Of a DNA stretch of 64,000 bases, positions 1 to 14,400 are shown in pieces. Origin of the DNA: Trochalopteron elliotii (Eukaryota; Chordata; Aves; Passeriformes; Leiothrichidae); contig JANPWX010000218.1 of assembly GCA_024734555.1 (NCBI GenBank), positions 341,956 to 405,955 of the forward strand. Direction: 5' to 3'. Positions within the stretch are counted from its first letter, which is position 1. Every line of letters begins with the position of its first letter. The translations under genes and the position numbers were made by a program. The notes beneath the pieces were generated by a model. The model did no database searches, was not told where the DNA came from, and saw only the letters and a list, made by a program, of their open reading frames with translations.

Positions 1-2614
1 GATGGAAACAGAAGCAGCTGAGTTAATGGATGGTTTAGTGGCTCCAGATAGAAGTTGGTAGGCAAATATACTGTATGCCAGGATAAATGCCTGAGAAACC
101 TGATCTGATGTCCTTGCTTGGAATAAAAGTTAGGACTAGAGATCTTCTGAGGCCATTCTAACCTGAATTATCCAATCACCCTATGAAAATGAGGAATCTG
201 CTTTACTGAAGCCTGTGCAGATCTTAGGATAGAGAAGATGATTCCCATTTAGAAAACAAATGATGTATTTTGAAAAGATCATATTAGGCTAATTATTTTA
301 TAGTCTGAAGTGACATAAAACCTGATGGAAGGACTTCTGTTTTCCTAATGTGAGCCTACAGAGAGAGCAGTGTAAATCTTTCAGCATCGATGCCATCCTA
401 CAAGATTCAGCTGGATATAAGCAGGACCACATTTTTAATTGGGGAAGCACAGAATAGAAGATTAAAAACACTGCTAAGAAGTTTTTTACATTAACTTTGT
501 TAATATGAAAGAGATTATTTTAAAAATAGGCATTTGCAACCTCATGTTATCTGTACATCAAAGGAAAATATGTTTACCTTGATTCTAAGGTAACTTTATA
601 TGATTATAAAGATCTTCATGAACAGGTGAGGTAAGGAAGACAGAGGCTGTGAGCTCACATTTTTTGCTTTAATATTTTCCACTTCTATAATCTCTTTTAT
701 CTAAGGATTTCAAAGCACTCTATGGACATTAATGAATTAAGTCTCACAGCAGTCCTGAGAGAAAAGGTAATGATTTAAAGATTGAAATTCAAAGAGATGA
801 ATGGATATAAATGGGAAATAGCCTTCTTAAAATATCATATACTATTCAGACCATATGGAAAATCCCCTGTTTTCCTCCTCCTATCTATCTATCCCATGTG
901 CCTTCAAGGCAATTCACAGTACTGGAAAAAATGGTAAGAAGTGTTTACAACTGTTTATATCCAGACAGATTGGATGCAATGACAACATGGTAGCAGAAAT
1001 AAACAGGGAATAGATCAGACTGGGGGGAAAAGAGTGTTGTTTTGAACATGTTAAACTTCATTTCGGCCGTTAGAGGTAACAGATTTTACAGAGCACTTTG
1101 GTGCTGAAATGGATTTGCTTTACAAGTTACCACATTCAGGACTGTATGAAGTCACTTAGCCAAGGCAGTAGAGTTGGAGAAAGGCTCTCCTGCTCAGAAT
1201 CAAACCCAGTCTCTGGACAGAGGGCATAGAAAAGAAAGGAGTCCTGGTTCTCACTGGAATGCACAATGTATAGTAAGTACATTTAAATGCACTTATGTCT
1301 TTAATGACCAGCTGCATTCCTATGCCTTTGCTAACCTGACAAGTTTCGTATATCAGTAATTCTGATATTTGTATATCAGTACTGGTAGCTGGCAGAATTC
1401 ATCCCAAAGGATGCAGTGTCGTGTGCAATGATAAAAGCAGCATCTTTCAGAAAGGAGACAAAGCCTTTGATGCACAGGGACGTGGAATTTCAGGAGGTCT
1501 GTGAAGTCTTGCAACTTTTCTTCCCCTTTTATGTTTGCATTGGTCACAGATACACTTTCCTCTCAAGCACATTTGCAGTTCTCCAAGCTGTAAAAATTCA
1601 TAAGCAGCACCCAAAGGGGAAGTGCCTGTATCTTCCAAGGAGAATATGTGCTGTAATCATGTAATGAGAGATCCCTCCTGATGTACAGCTTGCATTCAGT
1701 GCAAGAGTCAACAGTCACGTTAAGGGCATGTAATTTCCTAACTCAGAAGTTCTTGCTGTCCTGAGGCATAAGGAAATGAACCTCTTTGCCATTTGAATTT
1801 TTTTTACCAATTTGTTTTCTTTTATTCATACTTTGAACAAAGCTAGAAACTGAGAAGTATCTGCTTACAGAGAAAATAGCTTCACATCAATCAAGAAAAC
1901 CTGCAATTCCAAGTGGAAGCTCATTTCACACTCTATAAAAAGCAAAGGAGACCTGGGTTATAATACATGCATATTAACTTTTATTTACAATTATAACAAT
2001 CAAGCTTCAAGGTAAACATCTAGGAGCATTTCTTTCCTTCCTGTAGGAGGACATCTATCCCTCTGAAACTTCTCTAAAGTCTTAGAAAGTAAAAGCAGAT
2101 GTACCAAGTCATGCCAAAAAGCAGTTTTGTTCAAAGTCCTACCCCTAGCAGAGCCCAGTAACCAAAGCCTGTGAGGAGATACAGGAACAAACCAAGCACA
2201 GTTCTATTTCTGTACTGTGCAGTCCCAGCTTCCAGCAATTTGTGGCTCATAGCCTGAGCCAGGCAATGCCTCTTGTTCTTGTATCAGAAAAGAGAGTAAG
2301 CAAATACTCCCAAAGCTTCTTCTGAAAATAAACAGCTGGGCATCACAGGCACCTAGGCATCCCACACCATCTCCTCACCTCTTTCCACTGAAACAGGCAA
2401 AACTGTGTGTGAAATGAATTCCCATAGGGATGTAGGGGGAAGACAAAGCAAAACTCTTCTCATTGCTGCCCAGTGAAAGGACAGGAATGGGCCTGAGCTG
2501 AAATACAGGAAATTCTGCTTCAATATTTTTAAAGTCTTGGTTTGGTTTGTGGGGTATTTTTTGTGGGCTTGTTAGGTTGGCTTTGCTTTATGTTTTTTTT
2601 TTTTTTTTACTTTA

Positions 2615-2730
2615 AGTGTGATCAAATGCTGGGACAGGTTACTGGTGTGGCTGACTCTGTCTGAGCAGGAGGCTGAACTAGATGAACTCCAGAGATGGCT
2701 TCCACCCTCAGCTACTCTGAGGAATACTCC
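2615..2730 (+). mobile_element. CR1 LINE 3'-end fragment
   Basis: The text runs 'ggaggctgaactagatga' then 'actccagagatggcttcca' and 'cctcagctactctg', which follows the end of bird CR1 elements (a 'ggactagatgacctccagaggtcccttccaacctcagct' type tail). Only the last hundred bases or so survive. It follows a poly-T run. Recognition is by eye. Confidence 0.6.
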
Positions 2731-4879
2731 AGGAAATACCCTTGGACAGCAAAGAGTTCTGTGTTGCAGAAGGTCAAAGAATTTATATTCTTTCTGCCTT
2801 GAACCAGGACTTGAAACTTCAACTTCTGCAGCCCAAGCTCTTGTATCCTGTAGGGATGACTGCTGTTGGGCCACAAAGTCACATACCCTGAGTCATTCTC
2901 CAAAGTTTCACAATTAAGACATTCCTCCAATATATGGATAATTACCTGATATGTTTATCTTTAGTTATATGAGCAAGACAACCATCTTTGAAATAGGGAC
3001 TGTTCCAGCAAAAATTTCTCTTTTTTTTTTTTCAAAACCTTTTGTGTAGCAGATGCTTGTGCACCCACAATTTGTCAACAACAAACCCCAAATTTTTCAG
3101 CTACAAAAGTACAAGCAGAAACTTGAACTAACAGTTTTAATGATTGGCAATGAATATAAGATCAGAACAATCTCTCTGGTCCTTCAGTGTATAGATTATA
3201 AGTAGGCAAAATAATGCACAGAGAAGGAAAGAAATGGAAGCTTTTGAGAGATGTGCAAAATTCAAGCTCCCAAACTGGGATTCACCACAAAAATCTTGGC
3301 TGCTGGATAACTCTGTGACCCTACAGTAGCACACACAGATAACAACAACTGAAGTGCACATCAAAGACAGTTTTAATCAGATTTTGAAGAATAAAGGAAT
3401 AAAGGAACATGTTTGTTCCCAAGACAGGTTAGCTGAATATTGAGTTGTCTTCCTGTTCACTCCTGCTGCTGTCAAATCCACCTGCTGTAGTCTCTCCCAT
3501 TTTTTGTAAACTGTAAAACTATCAGTGGTTGCTAGTTATCACACCTTGTCCTATTTAAACACCATATAATCAAATTTTCATTTCAGTTAACAGGGACTGT
3601 CTTTCTTTCTTTGTGAGTACCTGCTCCTGTGCTAATCGAATCAGTTCAAGCAGTTACAGAAAATTAAAGCCCATCTGAACATTAACCCAAATTTACTGGA
3701 GTGCCAAACAAACCTAAAGCATTTACTTTATACTGGCAGTCCTGACCTGTGACACCTCTAAATGCAGAAGATATGCAGGGGGGAGGGAAGAGCCCCAGCT
3801 GGGAGATGTGCACTGAACACCTCTGTGTGTAAAGCAGTTGTTAGCAGGATAGCTGAATGAATCAGGCAAGAGGGAAAGTGAGAAATCAGGAGGCACAGCA
3901 TGAGCTGGGCCTTCCCTCTGCAGTGCTCCTCATTTTGGTGGCAGCAGGTGCCTCAGGGGAACATCTCTCTGCCCTTTTATACACTGTTTAAGCTGAGCAA
4001 GAGTAGGAAAAAAAAAACCCTTAAAGAACCTCAAGATCCAAGGTAACAACTGGATGATGTTTATTTTGGCTAAGTTCTTCTTTATAGTCAATGTCTCCTA
4101 TGCTTTTTGAAGGAAGGAATCTTTTTCTTTCTTGAAGATTGAAATAAAATTAGTGCCAATAAAAAGTCCCTACATTTCTCTGGTAATTTCACGTGAAATC
4201 TAACTGCTACTGCTTATGCCTCATAGGAGAAATTTCTCTATGGGAATTGCATGTAGAGGCCAGGTCCTTGAACAAAAAAAGAATCCATACTCTAAATCAC
4301 TGGATCAATCCTGTAAACACAAACATGCTTGCCTTTCCCACTTCCCCACTTAATTTGTTAATTTATTTTTGTTTAATTTTATTACTTCTCTGTCTGGGTG
4401 AGGGGACAGGAGAGGGGGAGTTGAGCAAAGAATGTTATGACTATTGGCCTGAGAAAGTCTCCTGGAAATAATCTAACAGCAGGGAACAGCAAGTCCTTTT
4501 CAAAACCAATGAAGCAAGAAAATGCTGTTGACCAAGCTATTGTGAGAGATTTGAGGAAGGGGAGGGGGGAGAAATTAGGGAAAAGAAGGAAGAGAAGGGA
4601 TAAAACTGTGCCTTAGACTCATACTTACTGTTTCCTTTAAAAGAAACCCACATATTTCCAAGGCCATCACTTTTATGGGATCTTTGTCCCTTGTCCCAAA
4701 GAGATGCTGGATTTAGCAGCAGTCAGATGTCATGCTTAGGTTTATGAGTGCAGGAGTTAATATCTGTTTGTGTCCTTCTTCAGGGGAGCTCCGTGGTTTC
4801 TCACTGCCTGAGACATGACAATTCTGAAATCTTCACGTGTTTATTTAAATGCATTTTAATTGGGCATACTTGACAGGGA

Positions 4880-4909
4880 CAAACAAACAAGCAAGCAAAC
4901 AAACAAACC
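4880..4909. repeat. AAAC/AAGC simple repeat
   Basis: Short run of aaac and aagc tetranucleotides, about seven units, imperfect. Confidence 0.8.
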
Positions 4910-7249
4910 ATATTCCCAGTCCTAATGAGATCAGCAGCATTGCCAGGACCATGTTCCCTGTGAAAATTACGGCCTTGGAGAGGCCCTGAGGGTGAGGAGG
5001 ACCTTGCTCAGATACAACAAAACGTATATTTTGTTACTTTAAGATGCTACTGCCAGTCCCAGCTGGGTCAAGCACTGCAGCAAGGTTGGTCCTAGGAACA
5101 CAAGTAGTACAGATATTAACAATTTGCTTTCTACAGATGCTTTTTTCTTTACAGAAACTCCTTTTGTTTTAGAATTACAACGGACAATACTGATATATTG
5201 TTGAATCTGTACCTAACGGTAGTTAAAAATGTAACAAAATACCTATATAAGCTCTCAAATAAACAACATTCACATCCTTAAAGAACTTAAGAAAGACTAT
5301 AAATGATGGTTGTGTGAGAGAAACTTCCCACTCAGGACTGGGGTTTTGTTTGTGTTTAATGATCTTTGGTTCTTTTTGCTGATCCTTCATTCTTTTTGTG
5401 CATGTGCACGGGCACATGGAATAGTTTCTCACTCAAACACAAAACCCTTGAACCCTTGATGTTAATTCATCCTTTGAGTTAATCCATTTCCACTGAAAGC
5501 CAAGAGACTGAAATTATTATTGTTGTGGCTGACAGCTGGGGCCTCCATCAGGACCCATAGCAGTGGGTTTGACTTTCCTGATTCCTCATCACTTTCCCCA
5601 GACCAGGCCCACTAATGTAAACTGTACACAAACAAAGGGAGGTTATTGCTTGTGAGCATTAGAAAACCCAACACCGAAGTTGTGTATGAACTCTGGCTTT
5701 TATTTATGGTATTTGTTGGTGAAACAGACCCTATTTTCCCACCACATCACAAAGGGGAGTGGAGTCCTGCTCTAAACTGTCAGAAACCATCTATTCTTTT
5801 CACTCAGATATGTGTAGCCACTGTTCACACAGAGAAACTTGGTGAATAAGTTAGCACATATTTACATTTTTAACTATGATATCACACTTCAGGATTCTGT
5901 TTTCTAAGGACAAATTCCATGCTCATTTCAAGAAGTAAAAACCAAAAGAGAGGAGGTAGGTTTTGAGAACTTCATATGGTTATCTATAAAAGAAATTTCC
6001 TCTACTGTATCAAAGGCAGATGTTCTGCAGAAACACCAGCACCAATGTGCTGGAAAAATAATAAAAATCTGTGCTATTGATGAAATAGTCAGGATACTTT
6101 TCCCCATGTTTAGGTATCAAATAAATAGCCAAGAAAATGTAAGGGAAAAAAGAAAAAGACTAAACAAAAAGCCACAAACCACCTCTTGGGATGAAAGCAA
6201 GCATGTGTAATGGAAGCCCAAAGGGTAATATATTCAGAAGCTGTAAGTGCTGAAAATGAAGGCTTAGAATGAAAGCAGCTCTTCAGCCATAACTCTACTG
6301 TCACTAACATAAAGCTATAATCTTTTTTTCCTATGTTCTCATTATTATCCAAGCACTAAGTGTCAGTTAAGAAGATGTAAGAGAGCAGGAATTTTCAGTG
6401 GGGCGGAAATCTTTGGTCGCCAGTTTTCTCATGTACAGGAATGTTACAATTTTGTCCTGGCTTTTAACTAATCTTGGGTTTGCTGCTGCTGTGACAACCT
6501 TTTAAGGAGGTAGGATGTGAAATGAAATGATACTGTTACACTCTAATAGACTGAAAGAACTTTTTTTTTTTTTAAACCCAAAATACCAGTTTCAATATTA
6601 ACGCTGGCCGGGTTGAAGCCCATATCTGTGTTGAAATTGTAAAAGAAGCAGAAGCAAATTTGCTAGCAACCAGGAAGAGACACCACATCAAGCTTCTGAT
6701 ACCTTTTTGTTTTTTGTATTTTGAGGGCAGGTAGGTAAAATGCAACTGCCTGGATTCAAAGAATTTCTTTGTTTACAGATTTTCTCATTAGTAACAGAAA
6801 GAATATTATGTTTTTTTTTACCTAACTGTTTTACAGAAGGTAAAATAGAAGCATTGCAAAGCGAAATGATTTATGAAAAAGGTTCTCCTCATCCACCATC
6901 TGTCATTCTTTCATAATGTAGCTGCTGTAACAATAGTCTCAGAGGTGTTCAAAACACTGTTTAAGGAATAAAATATTAATCAGAGCAAGAAGGAAAACAA
7001 AATATATCCATGAGCTAGCAGACAGTGTCAACCTACTGTTCATTTCACTTTGTTACCAAATGTTTACAAGGTTTCAGAGTTAGAGCAGATTAAGGATTTT
7101 ATTAGGATACCTGGATTTTGAACTGACCAGAGAAGAAATTTGGATTCACTGTATTCATTTACTTCCTCTTAGAGTGAAAAGACTGTTTGGCTGCAATTCC
7201 TAGGATGTGTACAACATTTTATTCTTTTTCAAAAGGATGCATGGAAAGG

Positions 7250-7310
7250 ATAAATATTACGATATGATAAATATTAAATGATAAATATTATAAATAAATG
7301 ATAAATATTG
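7250..7310. repeat. AT-rich repeat of a 'gataaatatt' unit
   Basis: Three or four imperfect copies of gataaatatt with intervening 'aaat' spacers. Confidence 0.7.
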
Positions 7311-10300
7311 AGGTACTTTCATTTAAATAGCATTTGTTCACTGTTTCCATGAGACATAAATGTACCTGATCAGAAAGGAATAAAATAGCTCTCCCTGTCG
7401 TAGAAGGATACAAAGTTGAGTTCACACAAAAATTTGCAGCTCAAAATAAACCATATGCTGCCTGTTCCAACAGGCAAAAATAGAAGTTGTCTTTGGGGGT
7501 AACTTCTTACCAAGTTGCTGTGTTCAAGGTCTTCTACCTTGTTTAGTTAGCCCTAACACAGAACAATCTATTATACTTTACTGCAGATACTAGATTTTCC
7601 ATCCACTGTTTAGGACTCTAGAGCACAAGAACTAATACCTCATTGACAGGAACTCTGTTTACTGTGCAAACTTCTTTAGTGCTCTTTTACATGGCCCTTA
7701 AAGGGAGAAGGGTCTCTTTCTTCTTCATCCCTCTCCCTACAGCTGGAGAAATCATTAATACAGTAGAAAATCTTCAAAAAGAAGTTCTGTATGGGGAGAG
7801 CTCTTTGCATAGCATGAGCTGGAGGACGAAGCAACCCAGTCCTTATTTAACCACAAACATTTTCCTGAGAAATAGCCCAGATCATCATGTTCAAGCTTTC
7901 CATCCATGTACATCATCACTCACACATAAAAAATTACATTACACCTCTTTGAGAGAAAGTGATTTAAAAATATCAATATCAAAAATATCAAGTAGAGTCT
8001 CAACTATGTCAACATCAAGACTAAACTGCTTATTATACATGAATCAGTCTTACACAGGGCTTTGGGTCGGGGTTTTTTTTTTTGAGTGAACCGTGAAATG
8101 AAGAAATAAAGTTTAGGACCCAAAGTATTGCCATGCCTAAGAGTTTGTGTGCTCTCTACTCTGTGGGTAACCAGGCAATAAAATCCCTGGGTCACTCACA
8201 AGGAAAGCACTCAAGGCTGCAGTCATGCATCCATGCTTTGGGTATTGTCTTCCAGTTCCTCAATTTCACACTTTGCTAGAAGCACGCGGTGACAGCAAGT
8301 TTCAATTACTCGCATCTGAATCAATATTGATCAGCCTGAACTGAAGCATTTCAATCTGCACTTCTGATGTGGAGACAGTATCCTTTTTGAGTTTTCTAAT
8401 GCTGTCTGGTTGTCCTGATTTTGAACACAGCTTTCTGCATCCTAAAGAGACATATTAAAGCAGGAACACGGCAACAGACGCATCACTTGGTACAAATCCT
8501 GTAAGCATGGTAGCTTTTCTTAGCAAAGAAAAAGCATTTCTTCCCTTAACCTGAGGAGAAATGAAATACATCCCCTGCTGCCATAAGTAATGACAGGAAA
8601 AAAGCAATGTTTTAAGATACTAAGTGGTTGCTCTATTTATTCATGCCCATGGAAATTAGATGTTAGCTTGCCATGTGCACAAACGGATTCACATCCATAA
8701 ATCGCAAGAAATCCAGCAAAGTTTGCTGCGGTACAGTTAACTCATTTTGGGGGCTTGTCAGTTCTGCTAGCATCACCCCCATTGCCTCAGAAGAAGATGG
8801 GAATCAGTCCAAAGGATCATCTAAGGAAGCACAGTGGTGTATTACTACAGCAGCTCTTCAGTTGATACAGCAGCAGCTAACTAGGAGAGACTTCCAGCCT
8901 GGAGCCATTTCTACATGAATACGGGTCTGAGTTAATACAGCCTGAGCTAAACTCACTCTTATCTCACCCAGAAATAGCTTAGTGGTCAGGAAATCTTGGT
9001 CCAGGACAAGCTTTTCTGTTATTTTATGATCAGGAAAAATAATGGCATAGTCGATATTTAATGGTCATCCATTCTCTCCCATATCCCCCTTGCTCCAGGA
9101 AAACAAAGAGACATTGAAACATGTCTGCTGCTGGAGTTCACTCAACATTTCTATAATTATCCCTGCTGAGAAATTCATTTTAGAGAGGGTTGGATTTTTT
9201 TTTTCCACAGAGAAGGGAAAACAGATTAATTCCTTGGCAACAAAATTCTAATTAATCAAAAATGTGGCTCTATTCATACTTAGCTTCTTCATTACAATAT
9301 CAGATGTTTACTGCTGAAATTATAGTCTTGATTCAATGCAGAATCAGGTGGCTCTCAAGATTTAATTATAAAAATAAAAATTAGGTTTATTGACTCCGCA
9401 CGAGTGATTATCTTGATCTGTGATTCTCTGATTACAGAGAGAAATGATTCAACATGAGGCAGGACTTTGCAAACAACTGGAGAAGCATGTTTATCTCCAA
9501 CCCAACAGCCTGTCAGCCACCCTGGCAAACCATGCCAGGCTTGGCTGGGATGAGCTGGCTGTGGACCTGCCCAGCCTCATTCCAGCAATTAGGTGAAGGA
9601 AAACAAAATTTGCAAGAGCAATCTGGCCCGAGTGTAAAGGCCACTTAAGGCACTACTGGCACTGCCACCAAGGTCACTGGTGTGAGTTTTGGTACACAAA
9701 ACTTCCATTGTGCCTTTTCCAACCTAGAAGTAGCTTTCCATGCTAATACCCATCCATAGTGGGACAGCATTTCCTTTGGGAGCACATCTCTGCTCTCTGA
9801 AGCTCACAGAATAGGGAGCTTTTGTCTTTTCATAACTCAATGAACCTGAGCCTGCTTCCACCCAAATCTACTGCTCAAATCAGGGCATTGATTCCTGTAT
9901 TTAATTGCTTGAAACATGTCTGTCAATGCTAGTTTGTGCATATACATTTGTGTAAATTCTAAAGGGAAAATCTTGAGCTTTGCTTACCTGATAGTGTCTC
10001 TCTTCGATCATGTGTTCAGATGAAACCCAGCTGTTGAGATGTGAACCAAAAGCCAGCAGTGGTGCTGGCTTCCATAGATTTGTTGAATCTGTTCTTCCAC
10101 AGATTTGTTGAGTGTGGGGAAATGGAGAACAGATAGATGTGTCTGAACCTTGCTTTTTTTCCACGCCCCCCCCAAGATAAAACCACTCCAGAATTTATCT
10201 TTTCTTAATGTGAAGATAGTAATTTAAATAGATTAAGAAAGCAATGGGTATCTAGGCCAAATGAATAAAGAGAACATATTCTTGCTACTACAAGCTCAAG

Positions 10301-11221
10301 AGATGGTTAAAAAGCTGAGCTCTTAATGTACTCAGCAAGCTGCACCCTCACCCTCCCAGGCCTCTGTAATTTTGATCAGCAGCACCTTCTTTCCCTCAGG
10401 ATTTTTCAGTCTACACCATCTTCTAGAATAAAGTACCTCTGCTCCATCCCACAAAATTCATCTAGGGAAATCCTCCCTAGTAAGACAGCTGAAGTTCTTC
10501 TCTACACAGGGACATTTGAACTTCTCTGTCCTGTTTCCTTACCATGGCCTTAAGCACAGGAGGACATTCTTCTGTTGAAGGTCTGTCACTTGTAGAGCAC
10601 CACTGACTTTTTATTAGGACAGAGAAAGGAAGACATTGCAAAGGAAAAGTGAGGGCATCCACCTGCTATTCTTGCCCTATGCTAAACAGCACACAGGTAT
10701 TTTGTGTGAAGTAATCACTGGAGGCACCAGGTGTGTGTTCTCCCAGATGAAGGTGCTGTGACAAATTCCAATTTTTTTCACTCTTTGGCCCAATAAATGT
10801 TTGCTTATCTATAATGCAGAAAGTTTAAAATAATCCCAGGCATAGCCAGGCAGCTGTTTGGGGAGACTGGAATGGGCTTGGCCTAAGGGGAAGGGGCTCA
10901 GTATCTAAAGTCCACAATCAATTGAAGAGAGCAAGGATTGTAGAAAATCTGAGGCCATCTTTCCAATAGGCACCTGATTGCTGGAGAATCCATCCTTGTG
11001 TATTTCAGGGTGGTGAACACCATGTGAAAACAGACTCTTTATTTCAGCTAATGCTCCTGGATGCTGCTGTAACTCAGCCAAGAAACAGCAGGAGGAAAGA
11101 GGTGTAAAACCAGCTGGTTGTTGTCCCAGCCTGGTGACAAACCACACATTGGTGATCTTTTCACACTCTACAACTTCTTGAAAGGTGGCTGTAGTCAGGT
11201 GGGGGTCAGTGTCTTTCTCCA

Positions 11222-11482
11222 GCAACTGACAGAATGAGAGGACACAGCCTTAAGCTGCACCAAGGGAGATATAGGTTGGAAATTAGGAAAAAGTGTTTTA
11301 CAGAAAGGGTGATAAAGAACTGGAATGATCTGCCCAGGGAGGTGGTGGAGTCACCATCCCTGGATGTGGTTAAAAAAAGACTGCATGTGGCACTCAGTGC
11401 CATGGTTTAGTTGAGGTGTCAGGGCTGGGTTGGACTCAATGATCTTGGAGGTCTCTTCCAACCTGGTGATTCTGTGATTGCA
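11222..11482 (+). mobile_element. CR1 LINE 3'-end copy
   Basis: Classic avian CR1 3' end. It includes 'taagctgcaccaagggaga', 'taggttggaaattaggaaaa', 'tgcccagggaggtggtggag', 'tcaccatccctggatgtgg', 'ttggactcaatgatcttgg' and 'ttccaacctggtgattctgt' in the expected order. It is 5' truncated, as nearly all CR1 copies are, and carries no reverse transcriptase frame. An open frame starting at 11411 is read through its tail and is not a gene. Confidence 0.9.
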
Positions 11483-14400
11483 GAGCATCATTTCATGCCA
11501 CAAAGTTCTCTGAAGAGGAGCTTCCCTTCCTTAAACCAACACCAAGAAGGCGTCCCTGGCTGGCAAGGATGCTCAGCCAGCTTCCCCCAGGATAGGTGGT
11601 CCTTGAAAAAGGTGCCTGCCTGCCTGTTAACAGTTCATTATGCACCATCCCAGAGCTCAGCCTGCCCAGTGTCTTTCCAGGCCCCTGTCATTTTAATGGA
11701 CAACTCTCCATTGTGGCTAAACACTCTATCAGTCCCTTCAGGGGGAAAAGGAGCTGAGGCTGCACATGGCCCCTACCTGAGTGACAGGCCTTGTTCTGGA
11801 GTACAGCCAGCAGGGAATTCACAGTGAAAACCCCAGTTCATCAGAATTGTCACTGGATGCACAATTTCCCCGTGTCAGATTGTTCAGAAGGGGGAAAAGG
11901 CTCTTTGTTGGAGCACCACACATTTTCCTGCATTCTCCAAGGGGGGAGAAACAAAACAGAACAAGATAGCTAAGAAATGAATATTCAAATGCATTTAAGG
12001 TTCTTCTTCTTTTTTTTTTCTCCTTTGTGTCTTCCCAAGAAAATATCCTCAGAGAATTATCATTTTTGTGAAGAATTGGAGAGGCTGCCAAGCAGAGAAA
12101 ACAGGATTTTATTTTGATGGGCACACCACAATGTGTATTTGTCTTCCTCTGTGCCTTCCTGGAGCACGAGTGTTACTGCATTGTACTGCCTGTGCCAAAA
12201 ACCTTATCTGGAATACTGTAATGCCCAGAGAGAACCCTAAATGTATTTGTCTAGTTATTTGCTTTAATTGCTAGCCTTTCAGCAGGAATATAGTGAAAAG
12301 GTAATAAACACAAGTTTCTTTTAACAACAGAGGACTGCAGTTCTCTTTTCATGCAGTTTTAGGTTAATGTATATTTGATGATGCACTTTCTTTCCAGTAC
12401 AAGTATTTCAAAAGAGTGAAACATGGCTTTAATATTAAAAAAAGCACCACCCTTTACAACTTGATATTAACAAAATTTTTTATTTCTCTTGACTTCTGTG
12501 ATATTTTTGTTAAAACCTTCATTTCAAGGTGTTGGTAAATCATATTTTACAGCCCTTTTAAGTAACTAGTTAATTAATCATGGCATGAAGTTAAACTGAT
12601 TTTAACAGCAAGAATTACTAATAGGTTTTGAAATATAGCACTTGAAATACTTTGTCTATAAAATATTATTCAGTTATTTAATAAACTGAAACCCTCAGGA
12701 GCCCACTGCTTGGGGGTCAAGTATCTTTAAAAAGTCTATGAAATTTAAAGATCAGGTTAGTAATCCTTCTTGCTTGCTCCCTTGTCCTCACTGGCCTCTG
12801 CCAGTTCTTCTAGTTAAAAGCAAAGCTTGACTGCCATTAGAATTCAAAGCACTAAGTATTTCATATTAATAACACAAAGCTCTGCAAAAATTCTCAGTCC
12901 TCTCATAGGTTAGAATGGCTTTCCAGCAGCCTAACAGGCTTCCAAGCAGAGTGTAAGCTCCACTGGGATTTTAACTACAACAACACAGACTAGAATTCAT
13001 GAGTAAAACCCTCCTGACCACCTTCTGTTTGCAAGAGTGGACACATTGTCAGCACTTGCTATGCCAGCAAGTGATACCTTGGTAGATTTATGCAGCAGGA
13101 GATTCAGTGAGAAAGTTATAATGAACCTCTGAGCATATTTAAGGAAAAGCAACTGCCAGAGATTAAGGCAAAGATAATTACTGTTGACATGTTTAATCCC
13201 TCTGTGGCAGATGAAATAATTCAGCTTGGTTGAGATGCTACATGCAGAATATAGAAGAGTGTTTCAATTGAGATGGCATTTGGAACAGAAGATGGCAGGT
13301 GCAAGTAAAGTTTATTTCGGGTATTATGGGCTTTGTGGTGGATTTATTGCACTCAAGCAGCATTCTCATAGGGGAAAAAAGTAAAAGGTTATGTGTGCAG
13401 TGCTGAACAACTCTCTTTACATGCAAAAGACATGGAAAACTAGCTAATGGAGAGAAAAAGTCTGTGTTCAGCTCCTAACAGAATTCTGCTTTTAATTGCA
13501 CAGGAAGAAGCTTGGAATCCCCTATTCCCTTTATGCCATTGTAATGCATGCCATTTCCAAGAAGCCAGGATTTTTTATTACCCATTGCACAAGGTGGAAT
13601 CCACAGCACAGACAAGCTCAGAGTCTGCCTTTCCTATCTACTTATTCCAAGGAAGGCTGGATACAGGGCATATGGTGCTGAATACCTTTGGAAAAGCAGG
13701 AGGTCATTCTCTAGACAATCCTTTCAGCTGGGAAGATGGCAGAAGGAAGGAAAGAGGAATGCTGAGTCCTTGTCCAATATGTTCAACCATACATCACAAA
13801 CTTAGGGATAATTACAAAGCACACTCGTGTCCCTGGGTGCCTGCCATGTACTTGTTGCAGGCAGCCTGCAAGAACACACCCCTTGTGGGTGGGAGTAACC
13901 CAGGAGCAGGCTCAAAAGAGGGTCAAACAAGAGCATGGAACAAATGAGCCATCAGAAGTTAGAGCAAGAGAACCTACAGAGCAGGAAGATGAAAAGGTGG
14001 CCCAGCTTAGAAAGGCAGAGCTGGACAGAAGGTTGAAGTGAGACATGTGAAGAGCAAACTCAAAGAAACAGCTTTCAAATATGATACTGTACAAAAACTC
14101 AGCAAAAGGAGAATTACAGTGACATGGAGAAAAATCCTCAAATAGAAAATACTATTAAAGTTCTCAAACTAAATTCCTTCCTGATGTAAATCCTCTGAAA
14201 CCAGTCATTTTGCAGTAGAGGAAAATGTCTTGATGTGAATGCAACATTATTCCGACTCAATGAGTTACAGCAAACAATTCAGCAGGAGAATATGGGGAAT
14301 CTATTCAGATGAACCAGAGGAGGGAAGTGTGTCTGTGCAATGTCAGTGTAGTCTGTTCTGTTAATCCCACAATACAAAGTATTCTGCTATTGACATGCCA

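Noticed and set aside
7643..8089. 148-codon open frame
   Set aside because: Low-complexity Ser/Thr-rich translation with no family resemblance; it ends in a poly-T run. Chance frame.
13447..13947. 166-codon open frame in the left flank
   Set aside because: No recognisable domain, no splice-compatible neighbours, ordinary base composition, and several overlapping frames of similar quality. Treated as chance.
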